Of a stretch of 6,959 nt of DNA, positions 1 through 5,379 are shown piece after piece; the first letter of the stretch is position 1; every line of letters begins with the position of its first letter. Source of the stretch: Rubritepida sp. (lineage in GTDB: Bacteria; Pseudomonadota; Alphaproteobacteria; Acetobacterales; Acetobacteraceae); contig SKWC01000107.1 in assembly GCA_007129145.1 (NCBI GenBank), positions 1 to 6,959 on the forward strand, given 5' to 3'. The translations under genes were made by a program, and so were the position numbers. The notes under the pieces are model-generated. The model ran no database searches. It saw only the letters and a list, made by a program, of their open reading frames with translations, and had not been told where the DNA came from.

Positions 1-18
1 CTCCCGGAAGTTGCCCGC

Positions 19-786
19 ATGTCCGCATCCCGCCCCGAGCCGCTCGTCTCCTTCTGGCGCCTGATCGACCAGGCGCCGGCGCCGATCCGCGCCGACCGCT
101 CCGCCGGCGGCATGCTGCCCACCCGCGCCTTCCGCTACTGCGATGCAGTCACCACCGCCTCCGCCTTCGGCTGGCTCGTCTTTCCCGCGATGGACATGCA
201 GTTGCTGTGGGACGGCGAGGAGGTGCTGTGGAGTTGGGAAGGCGCGGGCGGCTGGCACCGGCTGGGCGTCGCGCAATTCCCCGATTTCAGCGCAGCCTTC
301 GACGCCGCCGCCCCCGAGGCGCTGCGCGGTTATGCGCCACCCTTCATCGGCGCTCTGCCCGAGCCCGGGGTCGTGACCCTCTGGAGCGGGTTGTTCGCGC
401 GCTGCCGGCCGGGCTGGAGCCTGCTGGTGCGCCCGCCCGCCAACCTGCCCCGCGCGGCGGGCTATGAACTCTATGAGGGAATGCTGGAGGCCGACCGCTG
501 GTTCGGCCCGCTGTTCATCAACCTGCGGCTGACGCGCACCGACCGCCCGGTGGAACTCAGCCGCGACCGTCCGCTGCTGCAGGTCCAGCCCATCCCGCGC
601 GACGCCTATCGGGAGGAGCGGCTGAACGGCTTCGATCTGCGCGACGGCCTGGCGGCGGGTGGCGCCGAGGAATGGGCGGCCTATGAGGAGAGCATCGTCG
701 CCCCCCGCCGCGAGGGCGCCTGCCCCGCCGGGCGCTATGCCGCCGAGGCGCGCCGCCGCCGCCGCAGCGAAACCGAGCCGGCCTGA
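19..786 (+). CDS. Hypothetical protein, DUF6065-like
   Basis: 255-residue protein of unknown function, predicted soluble: no signal peptide or membrane segment is visible. The start ATG at 19 has a GGAAG ribosome-binding sequence at 6-10, 8 nt upstream. Features resembling the DUF6065 family, as I remember it, are a 'FGWLVFPAMDMQLLWDG' block near residues 50-66, 'PGWSLLV' near 134, 'YELYEGMLEADRWFGPLFINLRLTR' across about 149-173, and 'PLLQVQPIP' near 185. These correspond to the family pattern of aromatic-rich beta strands with 'W.G', 'PGW.LLV' and 'E.D....F..N...T'. The family call is from memory. The C-terminus is basic, with five consecutive Arg residues (CGC codons 751-765). The TGA stop lies in the loop of a hairpin shared with the convergent RadC-like gene 13 nt away. 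Nothing upstream is visible, so operon membership is unknown. The reading frame is secure; the function is not. Confidence 0.82.
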   Translation: MSASRPEPLVSFWRLIDQAPAPIRADRSAGGMLPTRAFRYCDAVTTASAFGWLVFPAMDMQLLWDGEEVLWSWEGAGGWHRLGVAQFPDFSAAFDAAAPEALRGYAPPFIGALPEPGVVTLWSGLFARCRPGWSLLVRPPANLPRAAGYELYEGMLEADRWFGPLFINLRLTRTDRPVELSRDRPLLQVQPIPRDAYREERLNGFDLRDGLAAGGAEEWAAYEESIVAPRREGACPAGRYAAEARRRRRSETEPA

Positions 787-797
787 GCGCCGGCTTG
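774..797. terminator. Candidate bidirectional terminator hairpin between convergent genes
   Basis: AGCCGGC (776-782) and GCCGGCT (789-795) form a perfect 7-bp stem around a 6-nt loop. A G-U pair (775/796) and a C-G pair (774/797) extend it. The loop contains the TGA stop of the upstream plus-strand gene, and the minus-strand gene ends at 800 just before the hairpin. The tract after the stem is poor in T: TGCGTC on the plus strand, CGGTTTCG on the minus strand. It is therefore not a classic intrinsic terminator, although its position between two convergent genes suits that role. Confidence 0.45.
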
Positions 798-799
798 CG

Positions 800-1540
800 T
801 CAGCCCAGGCGGCAGAGGCCGCGCATCAGCCCGAGGCGGCGCATCGAGACCGCGCCGTCACGGCCCAGAACGATGTGGTCCTGCAGCATCAGCCCGATGG
901 TCTCGGCCAGGTCCTGGACCTCATGGGTCTTCATGATCGCCGAATCCCGCGGCATCGCGCCGCCCTGCGGGTCGGCATGGACCAGGATGAAGGAGCGCGC
1001 CTGCAGGCGCAGCGCGCGGCGCAGGATCTCCCCCGCCTCGATCCGCAGCTCCCCGCCGGCGCAGTCGCCCATCGTCTCATCGGCGATCAGCCGGTTGGAG
1101 GGGTCGAGGAACAGCAGGCGCACGCGGCCCTGGCCGTCATCGCCCCGGTGGGTGGCCAGATAGGCCAGCGCGGCCTCGGTCGAGTTCAGCACCGGGCGCG
1201 CGCGCGCCTCTTCCTGGCCCAGATGCAGCGCGGCGGAATGGATCGCCTTCACCAGATCCGCGCCGGCCGCGCGCAGCTGCGGTATGCGCGACAATTCGGC
1301 ATGCTCGGCCCCCAATGCCGCGGCGAAGTCACCGAACTCCGCGAGGATGGCGTCGGTGGCGGCGGCGGCGCGGCGGCGCGGCATCACATGGGCCAGGACC
1401 GAGAGCAGCGTCTCGCGCTCCTCCACCTCATCGAGCATGCGCCGGCGGGCGCGCCCATCGCGGCCGGGGCGCGGCGGCGGCATACGTGCCGCACCACCCC
1501 TGGGTTGCAGCGTTTCGTGATGTTCCAGATTGCCGGCCAT
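800..1540 (-). CDS. RadC/UPF0758-like JAB-domain protein with degenerate JAMM motif
   Basis: 246-residue RadC-family protein; RadC members are about 220-250 residues and their biochemical role remains unclear. The start at 1540 was chosen because the region before it, although open, is low-complexity and overlaps the divergent spacer. An AGGAA sequence (1553-1557) lies 12 nt upstream of the ATG, longer than usual. After a basic leader, residues about 35-105 match the helical N-terminal RadC region ('ERETLLSVL', 'AILAEFGDFAAAL', 'ELSRIPQLR'). Residues about 118-239 match the JAB/MPN domain ('RVRLLFLDPSNRLIADE', 'GEILRRALRLQARSFILVH', 'LQDHIVLGRDG'). The family motif HNHPSGDPxPSxxDxxxT aligns without gaps to 'HADPQGGAMPRDSAIMKT' (from residue 188). 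The second His is Asp190, Ser is Arg198 and the metal-binding Asp is Ala201. Metal-dependent hydrolase activity is therefore doubtful. The symbol radC is withheld because this may be a paralogue. Confidence 0.85.
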   Translation of the reverse strand: MAGNLEHHETLQPRGGAARMPPPRPGRDGRARRRMLDEVEERETLLSVLAHVMPRRRAAAATDAILAEFGDFAAALGAEHAELSRIPQLRAAGADLVKAIHSAALHLGQEEARARPVLNSTEAALAYLATHRGDDGQGRVRLLFLDPSNRLIADETMGDCAGGELRIEAGEILRRALRLQARSFILVHADPQGGAMPRDSAIMKTHEVQDLAETIGLMLQDHIVLGRDGAVSMRRLGLMRGLCRLG

Positions 1541-1661
1541 CGCTCGCTCGCTTTCCTGTATGGCGAGAAGACTATTCAGGCTTTTGCTACCATTGGTTAT
1601 GTTTCCGCGTTGCTTGGCGTCGGAATCGCGTCGCCGGCATGGGCGAGGAGGATACCGCAGC
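1541..1661. promoter_or_regulatory. Divergent intergenic region between RadC-like and TPR regulator genes
   Basis: This 121-nt spacer is clearly less GC-rich than its surroundings, especially 1553-1610, and must carry the promoters of both divergent genes. Possible minus-strand elements are TTCCGA at about 1620-1625 and CATAAC (complement of 1596-1601), spaced 18 nt, giving a leader of about 50 nt. Possible plus-strand elements are TTCAGG (1575-1580) and TATGTT (1598-1603), spaced 17 nt. The two candidate -10 elements overlap, so divergent transcription could be mutually exclusive. All boxes are weak matches and are only suggestions. A CGCT x3 tandem repeat sits at 1541-1552. Confidence 0.35.
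1646..1651 (+). promoter_or_regulatory. Strong Shine-Dalgarno site deciding a GTG start
   Basis: A perfect AGGAGG lies 10 nt upstream of GTG 1662. No comparable site precedes the in-frame ATG codons further upstream (1530, 1560, 1599), so this site is the main reason for calling the GTG as the start. Confidence 0.7.
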
Positions 1662-3359
1662 GTGCACAGCATTCCGGCCGACCATTCCGCCGCCCCCGCG
1701 GCAGGCGCGGCGCCCGATCTGACGGAACGCCCCTTCACCCTGATCCTGGGCTCCACCCTGCGCCTCGTCACGGCCGATGGCGCGGCCGTCCAACTCGGCG
1801 GCCAGCGTGAGCGCTCCGTCCTCGCGCTGCTGGCTCTCGGCGAGGGTCATGTGCAGCCGCGCCGACTGATGGCCAGCCTCATGTGGAGCCATCTTGAGCT
1901 GCGCCAGGCGCTGGCGCGGCTGCGCGACGTGCTGCACGACCTGCGCGGCAAGCTGCAGCGCCAGGGCTGCGACATCATCGGCGCCGATGCCACCTCGGCC
2001 TGGCTGCTTGCCCAGGCGGTGGAGGTGCGCCCGCCCCCGCCCGGCCAGCCCATGCCGCTGCTGCCGGAGCTGCTGGGCCTGGATCCGCAGCTCGACCAGT
2101 GGCTGTCGCGCCCGCCCGGCCTCGCGCAGCAGCCGAGGCCCGACCGGGGGGCGCGGCCGGCCGCGCCCATGATGGAAACGGTGGCGGCGGAATCGGAGGC
2201 GCCTGCGCAGCCCATCGCGATCCGGCTGCTGCTCGCCCCGGTCAGTGCGGCGGCCGGGGCGGAGGCCAGCCTCACCGCGGAGGCCATCACGGATGCGCTG
2301 ATCACCGCGCTGACGCGCGTGCGCTCCCTCTCGATCGCGATGGAGGCGGCGACGGCCGGGGGCGGGCCGTCCCACTACCGGTTGAGCGGCCAGCTCCATG
2401 TGCTCGATGGCCGCCCGCGCCTTGCGCTGCGCCTGGTCCAGCTGGCCTCGGGCCAGATCGTCTGGGCGGAGGTGTTCCACCAGGACGTGCAGGGCCCGGG
2501 CGATTTCGCCACGGATGTGGCGGCGTTGACGAGCGCCTGCCTCGAGCAGCAGCTGCTTCTGCTGGAGGCAGAGCGGGCCAGTCGCGGCGGGCCGCTGACC
2601 AGCCCGCGCGAGATGATGCTGGCCGCCATTCTCGACCTCTATCGGCTGCAGCGCGAGAGCTTCACCCGCGCGGGGCGGCTGCTGACGGCGGCGGTGCGCG
2701 CGGCCCCGGAGATGGCGGCGGCGCATGGCTGGCTGGCCTATTGGTACATCCTGGCCGTCGGGCAGGGCTGGGCCGAGAATGAACGCGCCGCGCTGCTTGC
2801 CGCCTCGGAGGCGGCGGAGCGGGCCGTGCTGCTCGACCCGCGGGACGCGCGGGGGCTTGCGGTGTCGGGCCATGTGCGCGCCTTCCTGCACCGCGAGGTG
2901 CCCGAGGCCGTCGCGCTGTGCCGCCGCGCGCTCGACCTCAATCCCAACCTGCCCGCGGTGCAGACCTTCGCGGGAATGGCGCATGCCTATGCGGGCGAGC
3001 TGGAGGTTGCGCGCGCCCATCTGAAGCGCGCGCTGTGGCTGCAGCCGCGCGATCCGCATGTGTTCTTCACCGAGGCGGGGCTGGCCAGCGTCGAGATGCT
3101 GCGCGGCGAGCACGCCCAGGCCGTCGAGATAGCCCGCGCGGCGCTGCAGTTGCAGCCGCGCTTCACCGCGGCGATGCGCGCGCAGATCGCGGCACTGGGG
3201 CATCTGGGCCGCATCGAGGAGGCGCGGCCGCTGATCCGCAGCCTGCTCTCCCTGGATCCGCGCTTCACCCTTGCGCGCTTCCGCGCCGCCATTCCGTATC
3301 GCAAGCGCGAGCACCTCGCGCATTTCGTGCGGGGGTTGCGTCTGGCCGGGTTGGAATGA
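1662..3359 (+). CDS. Winged-helix / TolB-like / TPR transcriptional regulator (SARP/BTAD-type)
   Basis: 565-residue probable cytoplasmic regulator with no membrane segment. The GTG start is supported by AGGAGG at 1646-1651. Residues about 24-98 resemble the OmpR/SARP-type winged helix ('FTLILGSTLRLV', 'QRERSVLALLALGEGHVQPRRLMASLMW', 'QALARLRDVLHDLRGKL'). Residues about 99-185 are Pro-rich and keep only a trace of a BTAD region ('LGLDPQLDQWLSRPPG'). Residues about 186-300 resemble the TolB-N/adenylate-cyclase-associated domain ('AEAITDALITALTRVRSLSI', 'YRLSGQLHVLDGRPRLALRLVQLASGQIVWAEVFHQDV'). Residues about 315-545 form roughly five TPR-like repeats ('AERAVLLDPRDARGL', 'CRRALDLNPNLPAV', 'LKRALWLQPRDPHV', 'ARAALQLQPRFTAA'). 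The C-terminal 'FVRGLRLAGLE' is typical of such proteins. In this family the wing binds DNA and the TPRs bind protein partners; effector and targets here are unknown. No receiver or cyclase catalytic domain is present. The divergent RadC-like gene is a possible target, by position only. Confidence 0.85.
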   Translation: MHSIPADHSAAPAAGAAPDLTERPFTLILGSTLRLVTADGAAVQLGGQRERSVLALLALGEGHVQPRRLMASLMWSHLELRQALARLRDVLHDLRGKLQRQGCDIIGADATSAWLLAQAVEVRPPPPGQPMPLLPELLGLDPQLDQWLSRPPGLAQQPRPDRGARPAAPMMETVAAESEAPAQPIAIRLLLAPVSAAAGAEASLTAEAITDALITALTRVRSLSIAMEAATAGGGPSHYRLSGQLHVLDGRPRLALRLVQLASGQIVWAEVFHQDVQGPGDFATDVAALTSACLEQQLLLLEAERASRGGPLTSPREMMLAAILDLYRLQRESFTRAGRLLTAAVRAAPEMAAAHGWLAYWYILAVGQGWAENERAALLAASEAAERAVLLDPRDARGLAVSGHVRAFLHREVPEAVALCRRALDLNPNLPAVQTFAGMAHAYAGELEVARAHLKRALWLQPRDPHVFFTEAGLASVEMLRGEHAQAVEIARAALQLQPRFTAAMRAQIAALGHLGRIEEARPLIRSLLSLDPRFTLARFRAAIPYRKREHLAHFVRGLRLAGLE

Positions 3360-3365
3360 GGCGGC

Positions 3366-3439
3366 TGGCTGGGGGACCTGGATTCGAACCAGGGCTGACC
3401 GGGTCAGAGCCGGTAGTTCTACCGCTAAACTATCCCCCA
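3366..3439 (-). tRNA. tRNA-Gln(CTG)
   Basis: Complete 74-nt cloverleaf with encoded CCA (complement of 3366-3368). The acceptor stem TGGGGGA/TCCCCCA is a perfect 7 bp (3433-3439 with 3370-3376). The D arm is GTTT/GAAC with a 7-nt loop containing GG. The anticodon stem ACCGG/CCGGT encloses the loop CTCTGAC, giving anticodon CTG (complement of 3405-3407), which reads CAG. The variable loop has 4 nt. The T arm CCTGG-TTCGAAT-CCAGG is perfect. U1-A72 and discriminator G73 agree with glutamine identity. It lies tail to tail with the TPR regulator gene, its CCA end only 6 nt from that gene's stop codon, so its 3' trailer is antisense to the coding region. Confidence 0.96.
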
Positions 3440-3449
3440 AGCGGCCGAG

Positions 3450-3482
3450 CGCGGGCTTAGCAAAGCCCCGCGGCCTTGCCAA
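3450..3482 (-). promoter_or_regulatory. Candidate promoter of tRNA-Gln with embedded hairpin
   Basis: Read on the minus strand, TTGGCA (complement of 3477-3482) matches the -35 consensus at five of six positions. A weak -10, GCTAAG (complement of 3456-3461), follows after only 15 nt, which would start transcription about 10-15 nt before the mature tRNA 5' end. The same stretch holds a perfect inverted repeat, GGGCTT (3453-3458) and AAGCCC (3463-3468) around AGCA. With one bulged C it extends to a 9-bp stem spanning 3450-3472. On the plus strand this could also stop read-through from the regulator gene, but no T-run follows. Assignment is tentative. Confidence 0.35.
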
Positions 3483-3570
3483 CCCGCATTCCCCCTTGCA
3501 ACCGCTTTGCCCTTGCGGCGGATCGGGCAAGTCGGGATCATATGTGACACATCCCGGACCGAACCGCACC
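3483..3570 (+). promoter_or_regulatory. Upstream region of the ppx/gppA-led cluster
   Basis: The spacer between the tRNA promoter region and ATG 3571 should contain the cluster's first promoter. Several TTGC-type -35-like sequences occur (TTGCAA 3496-3501, TTGCCC 3507-3512, TTGCGG 3513-3518). The only AT-rich hexamers downstream are around TCATATG (3538-3544), at spacings of 20 nt or more from the nearest of these, so no convincing pair can be named. A palindrome ATGTG-A-CACAT occupies 3542-3552, 18 nt before the start codon, and could be an operator. No good Shine-Dalgarno sequence is visible before 3571. Confidence 0.3.
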
Positions 3571-4593
3571 ATGCGCCCCTCGACCGCCCTGTTCCAGCCC
3601 GCCGCCCCGCGCGCCCTGCCGCCGCCCTTCTTCGCCGCGCTGGACCTCGGCACCAACAACTGCCGGTTGCTGGTGGGCACCCCCGTGCGCGATGGCTTCC
3701 GGGTGGTCGAGAGCTTCTCGCGCGTGGTGCGGCTGGGCGAAGGCCTGGCCGCGACCGGCACGCTGTCGGAGGCGGCGATGGAGCGAACCCTCGCCGCGCT
3801 CTCCGCCTGCGCCGAGCGGCTGGAGCGCCGGCCGCTGCGCCGGTTCGCCGCCGTCGCCACCGAGGCCTGCCGCCGCGCCAGCAACGGCCCCGCCTTCCTT
3901 CTGCGCGCCGCAGTCGAGACCGGCCTGAAGCCGCGCGTCATCTCCCCGCGCGAGGAAGCGGAACTGGCGATGGAAAGCTGCGCCCCCCTGCTCGGGCCGC
4001 AGGACCGGCGCGCCATCCTCTTCGACATCGGCGGCGGCTCCACCGAGATCGCCTGGGTCCGCGCGGGCCCGCGCCCCGAACTGATCGGCTACCTCTCCAT
4101 CCCCTGCGGCGTGGTCACCCTCTCCGAGGGGCAGGACTGCTTTTCGCTGCGCGGCTTCTCCGCCGTGGTGGAGGAGATCACGGAGCGCCTGGCCACCTTC
4201 GACCGGCTGCACTGCATCGGCCAGGAGATCCGCGCCGGCGGGGTGCGGCTGATCGGCACCTCGGGCACGGTCACCACCCTGGCCGGGGTGGCGATGGCCC
4301 TGCCCCGCTACAGCCGCCACCGCGTGGACGGGCAGCGAATCGACACGGCCGATGCGGATGCGGCGCTGCAGGAACTCTTCGCGCTGGGGCGCGCGGGGCT
4401 GGCCGCGCATCCCTGCGTCGGTCCCGAGCGTGCGGATTTCGTGCTGCCGGGCTGCGCCGTCTATGCCGCCATCCGCCGGCTGTGGCCGGTGCAGGAGGTG
4501 ACGGTGGCCGATCGCGGCCTGCGCGAGGGCATGCTGCTGCGCATGATGCGCGACCACGCCGGGCGCGGTGACGGGACGCGCGCACGGGCGTAA
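3571..4593 (+). CDS. Ppx/GppA family phosphatase (short form)
   Basis: 340-residue member of the exopolyphosphatase/guanosine-pentaphosphate phosphohydrolase family. These enzymes release phosphate from inorganic polyphosphate and/or convert pppGpp to ppGpp, in the cytoplasm. ASKHA-fold phosphate-binding motifs appear in order: 'ALDLGTNNCRLLVG' (D25), 'VATEACRRASNG' (about 93-104), 'SPREEAEL' with E128/E129 near the expected catalytic glutamate, 'DIGGGSTEIAW' (152-162), 'GTSGTVTTLAG' (229-239) and 'ADRGLREGMLL' near the C-terminus. E. coli Ppx and GppA are about 500 residues; this protein stops after the two actin-like domains and lacks the C-terminal HD-like part, as is common for the alphaproteobacterial gene next to rlmE. 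Which substrate dominates cannot be told from sequence. The start ATG 3571 is the first good one upstream of the conserved N-terminus; upstream in-frame codons run through the tRNA and were discounted. It is followed by rlmE after 12 nt, probably as one operon. Confidence 0.92.
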   Translation: MRPSTALFQPAAPRALPPPFFAALDLGTNNCRLLVGTPVRDGFRVVESFSRVVRLGEGLAATGTLSEAAMERTLAALSACAERLERRPLRRFAAVATEACRRASNGPAFLLRAAVETGLKPRVISPREEAELAMESCAPLLGPQDRRAILFDIGGGSTEIAWVRAGPRPELIGYLSIPCGVVTLSEGQDCFSLRGFSAVVEEITERLATFDRLHCIGQEIRAGGVRLIGTSGTVTTLAGVAMALPRYSRHRVDGQRIDTADADAALQELFALGRAGLAAHPCVGPERADFVLPGCAVYAAIRRLWPVQEVTVADRGLREGMLLRMMRDHAGRGDGTRARA

Positions 4594-4599
4594 GCCTGT
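4584..4599 (+). other. Small hairpin at the ppx/gppA stop codon
   Basis: ACGGGC (4584-4589) pairs with GCCTGT (4594-4599), six pairs including one G-U, around the loop GTAA. In RNA this is a GNRA-type tetraloop, and it contains the TAA stop. The element fills most of the 12-nt gap before rlmE and ends 6 nt before its ATG. It could affect translational coupling or re-initiation. It is short and may be fortuitous in such GC-rich DNA. Confidence 0.3.
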
Positions 4600-4605
4600 C
4601 CGGCC

Positions 4606-5277
4606 ATGCCAAGCTCCACCCGCGGTCCCCGCAACACCCACACCAGCCTGCGCACCGCGCGCGGGCGCAGCACCGCCAGCCAGCGCTGGCTGAACCGCCA
4701 ATTGAACGACCCCTATGTGAAGGCCGCGCAGCAGGCCGGCTACCGCTCGCGCGCCGCCTTCAAGCTGCTCGAACTCGACGAACGCTTCGGCCTGCTGAAG
4801 CCGGGCCTGCGCGTGGTGGACCTCGGCGCCGCGCCGGGCGGCTGGACGCAGGTGGCGCTGCGCGCGGTAGGCGGGGACGGGCGGGTCGTGGCGCTCGACC
4901 TGCTGCCCATGGACCAGATCGCCGGCGCCATCGTGCTGCAGGGCGACTTCCAGGAGGCCGAGGCGGAGGCTTCCGTGCTGGCCGCCCTGGACGGCCCGGC
5001 CGACCTCGTGCTGTCCGACATGGCGCCCAACACCACCGGCCATGGCGCGACCGACCATCTGCGCATCACCGCGCTTGCGGAACTCGCGCTGGATTTCGCG
5101 CTGAAGGTGCTGGCCCCGGGCGGCGCTTTCGTCGCGAAGCTGTTCCAGGGCGGGGCCGAGCGCGCCATGCTGGAGCGCCTGCGCCGCCACTTCGCGCAGG
5201 TGCGCCACGCCAAGCCGCCGGCCAGCCGCAAGGAATCCAGCGAGAACTACGTGGTGGCGACCGGCTTCCGCCCCTGA
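4606..5277 (+). CDS. rlmE: 23S rRNA (uridine-2552 2'-O)-methyltransferase RlmE (RrmJ/FtsJ)
   Basis: 223-residue SAM-dependent enzyme that 2'-O-methylates U2552 in the A loop of 23S rRNA during late assembly of the large ribosomal subunit. E. coli RlmE has 209 residues; the extra length is an N-terminal basic Ser/Thr/Arg-rich tail before 'RWLNRQLNDPYV'. The catalytic K-D-K-E tetrad is intact: K53 in 'AFKLLEL', D138 in 'LSDMAPNTTG', K178 in 'FVAKLFQGG' and E213 in 'SSENYVVATGF'. The SAM-binding motif I is 'VVDLGAAPGGWTQ' (70-82), and D98 in 'ALDLLPM' suits the acidic residue that holds the ribose of SAM. ATG 4606 is 12 nt after the ppx/gppA stop with no clear Shine-Dalgarno sequence, so translation may be coupled to the upstream gene. 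The stop lies in the loop of a GC hairpin. Confidence 0.96.
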   Translation: MPSSTRGPRNTHTSLRTARGRSTASQRWLNRQLNDPYVKAAQQAGYRSRAAFKLLELDERFGLLKPGLRVVDLGAAPGGWTQVALRAVGGDGRVVALDLLPMDQIAGAIVLQGDFQEAEAEASVLAALDGPADLVLSDMAPNTTGHGATDHLRITALAELALDFALKVLAPGGAFVAKLFQGGAERAMLERLRRHFAQVRHAKPPASRKESSENYVVATGFRP

Positions 5278-5286
5278 ACGGGGCGG
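5268..5286 (+). terminator. GC-only hairpin at the rlmE stop codon
   Basis: CCGCCCC (5268-5274) and GGGGCGG (5280-5286) form a perfect 7-bp, all-GC stem around the loop TGAAC, which contains the rlmE TGA stop. No T-run follows (CCCTGCCGCG), so it is not a textbook intrinsic terminator. It could act as a weak terminator, attenuator or 3'-end stabiliser separating the ppx/gppA-rlmE transcript from guaB. Confidence 0.4.
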
Positions 5287-5306
5287 CCCTGCCGCGCAAC
5301 CGCAAC

Positions 5307-5335
5307 TTGCCCGCGCCGCCGCCCGGGGTTATGGG
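5307..5335 (+). promoter_or_regulatory. Candidate guaB promoter
   Basis: TTGCCC (5307-5312), matching four of six -35 positions, is followed 17 nt later by TATGGG (5330-5335), matching three of six -10 positions. It lies in the 102-nt rlmE-guaB gap and predicts a leader of roughly 40 nt. The -10 is poor and the claim rests mostly on position. I saw no riboswitch-like structure in the leader. A GAAAGG ribosome-binding sequence (5367-5372) lies 7 nt before ATG 5380. Confidence 0.3.
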
Positions 5336-5379
5336 AGGCCGCCAAGCGCGCGCGTGCCCGCTGCCCGAAAGGCCCCCGC

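Noticed and set aside
1530..1661. Longer start for the regulator gene at ATG 1530
   Set aside because: The extra residues overlap the RadC-like start and the divergent spacer and resemble no domain, and GTG 1662 has a strong AGGAGG.
1541..1771. Longer N-terminus for the RadC-like protein
   Set aside because: The additional 77 residues are Arg/Ala/Gly-rich, overlap the regulator's winged-helix coding region and do not match RadC.
659..1810. 383-codon plus-strand frame over the RadC-like gene
   Set aside because: The RadC/JAB motifs are on the minus strand; this frame is Arg/Ala/Gln-rich noise and overlaps two supported genes.
3366..3439. tRNA-Gln as an integration site for a mobile element
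   Set aside because: No integrase gene, no repeat of the tRNA 3' end and no foreign base composition are visible on either side.
3271..3570. Longer N-terminus for ppx/gppA
   Set aside because: The open frame upstream passes through the tRNA and the end of the regulator gene; family proteins begin close to the DLGTNN motif, which fits ATG 3571.
1587..4043. 818-codon open frame on the minus strand
   Set aside because: It is antisense to the regulator gene, runs through the tRNA and into ppx/gppA, and encodes low-complexity Arg/Gln/Gly/Ala-rich sequence with no recognisable domain. This is the usual shadow frame in very GC-rich DNA.
3538..5208. 556-codon open frame on the minus strand
   Set aside because: It lies opposite ppx/gppA and rlmE, whose protein motifs are clearly conserved on the plus strand. 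The antisense translation is compositionally biased and resembles no family.
5278..5379. Guanine-sensing riboswitch in front of guaB
   Set aside because: The 102-nt gap is almost entirely GC-rich with no recognisable purine-riboswitch or PRPP/ppGpp-riboswitch core that I can see.
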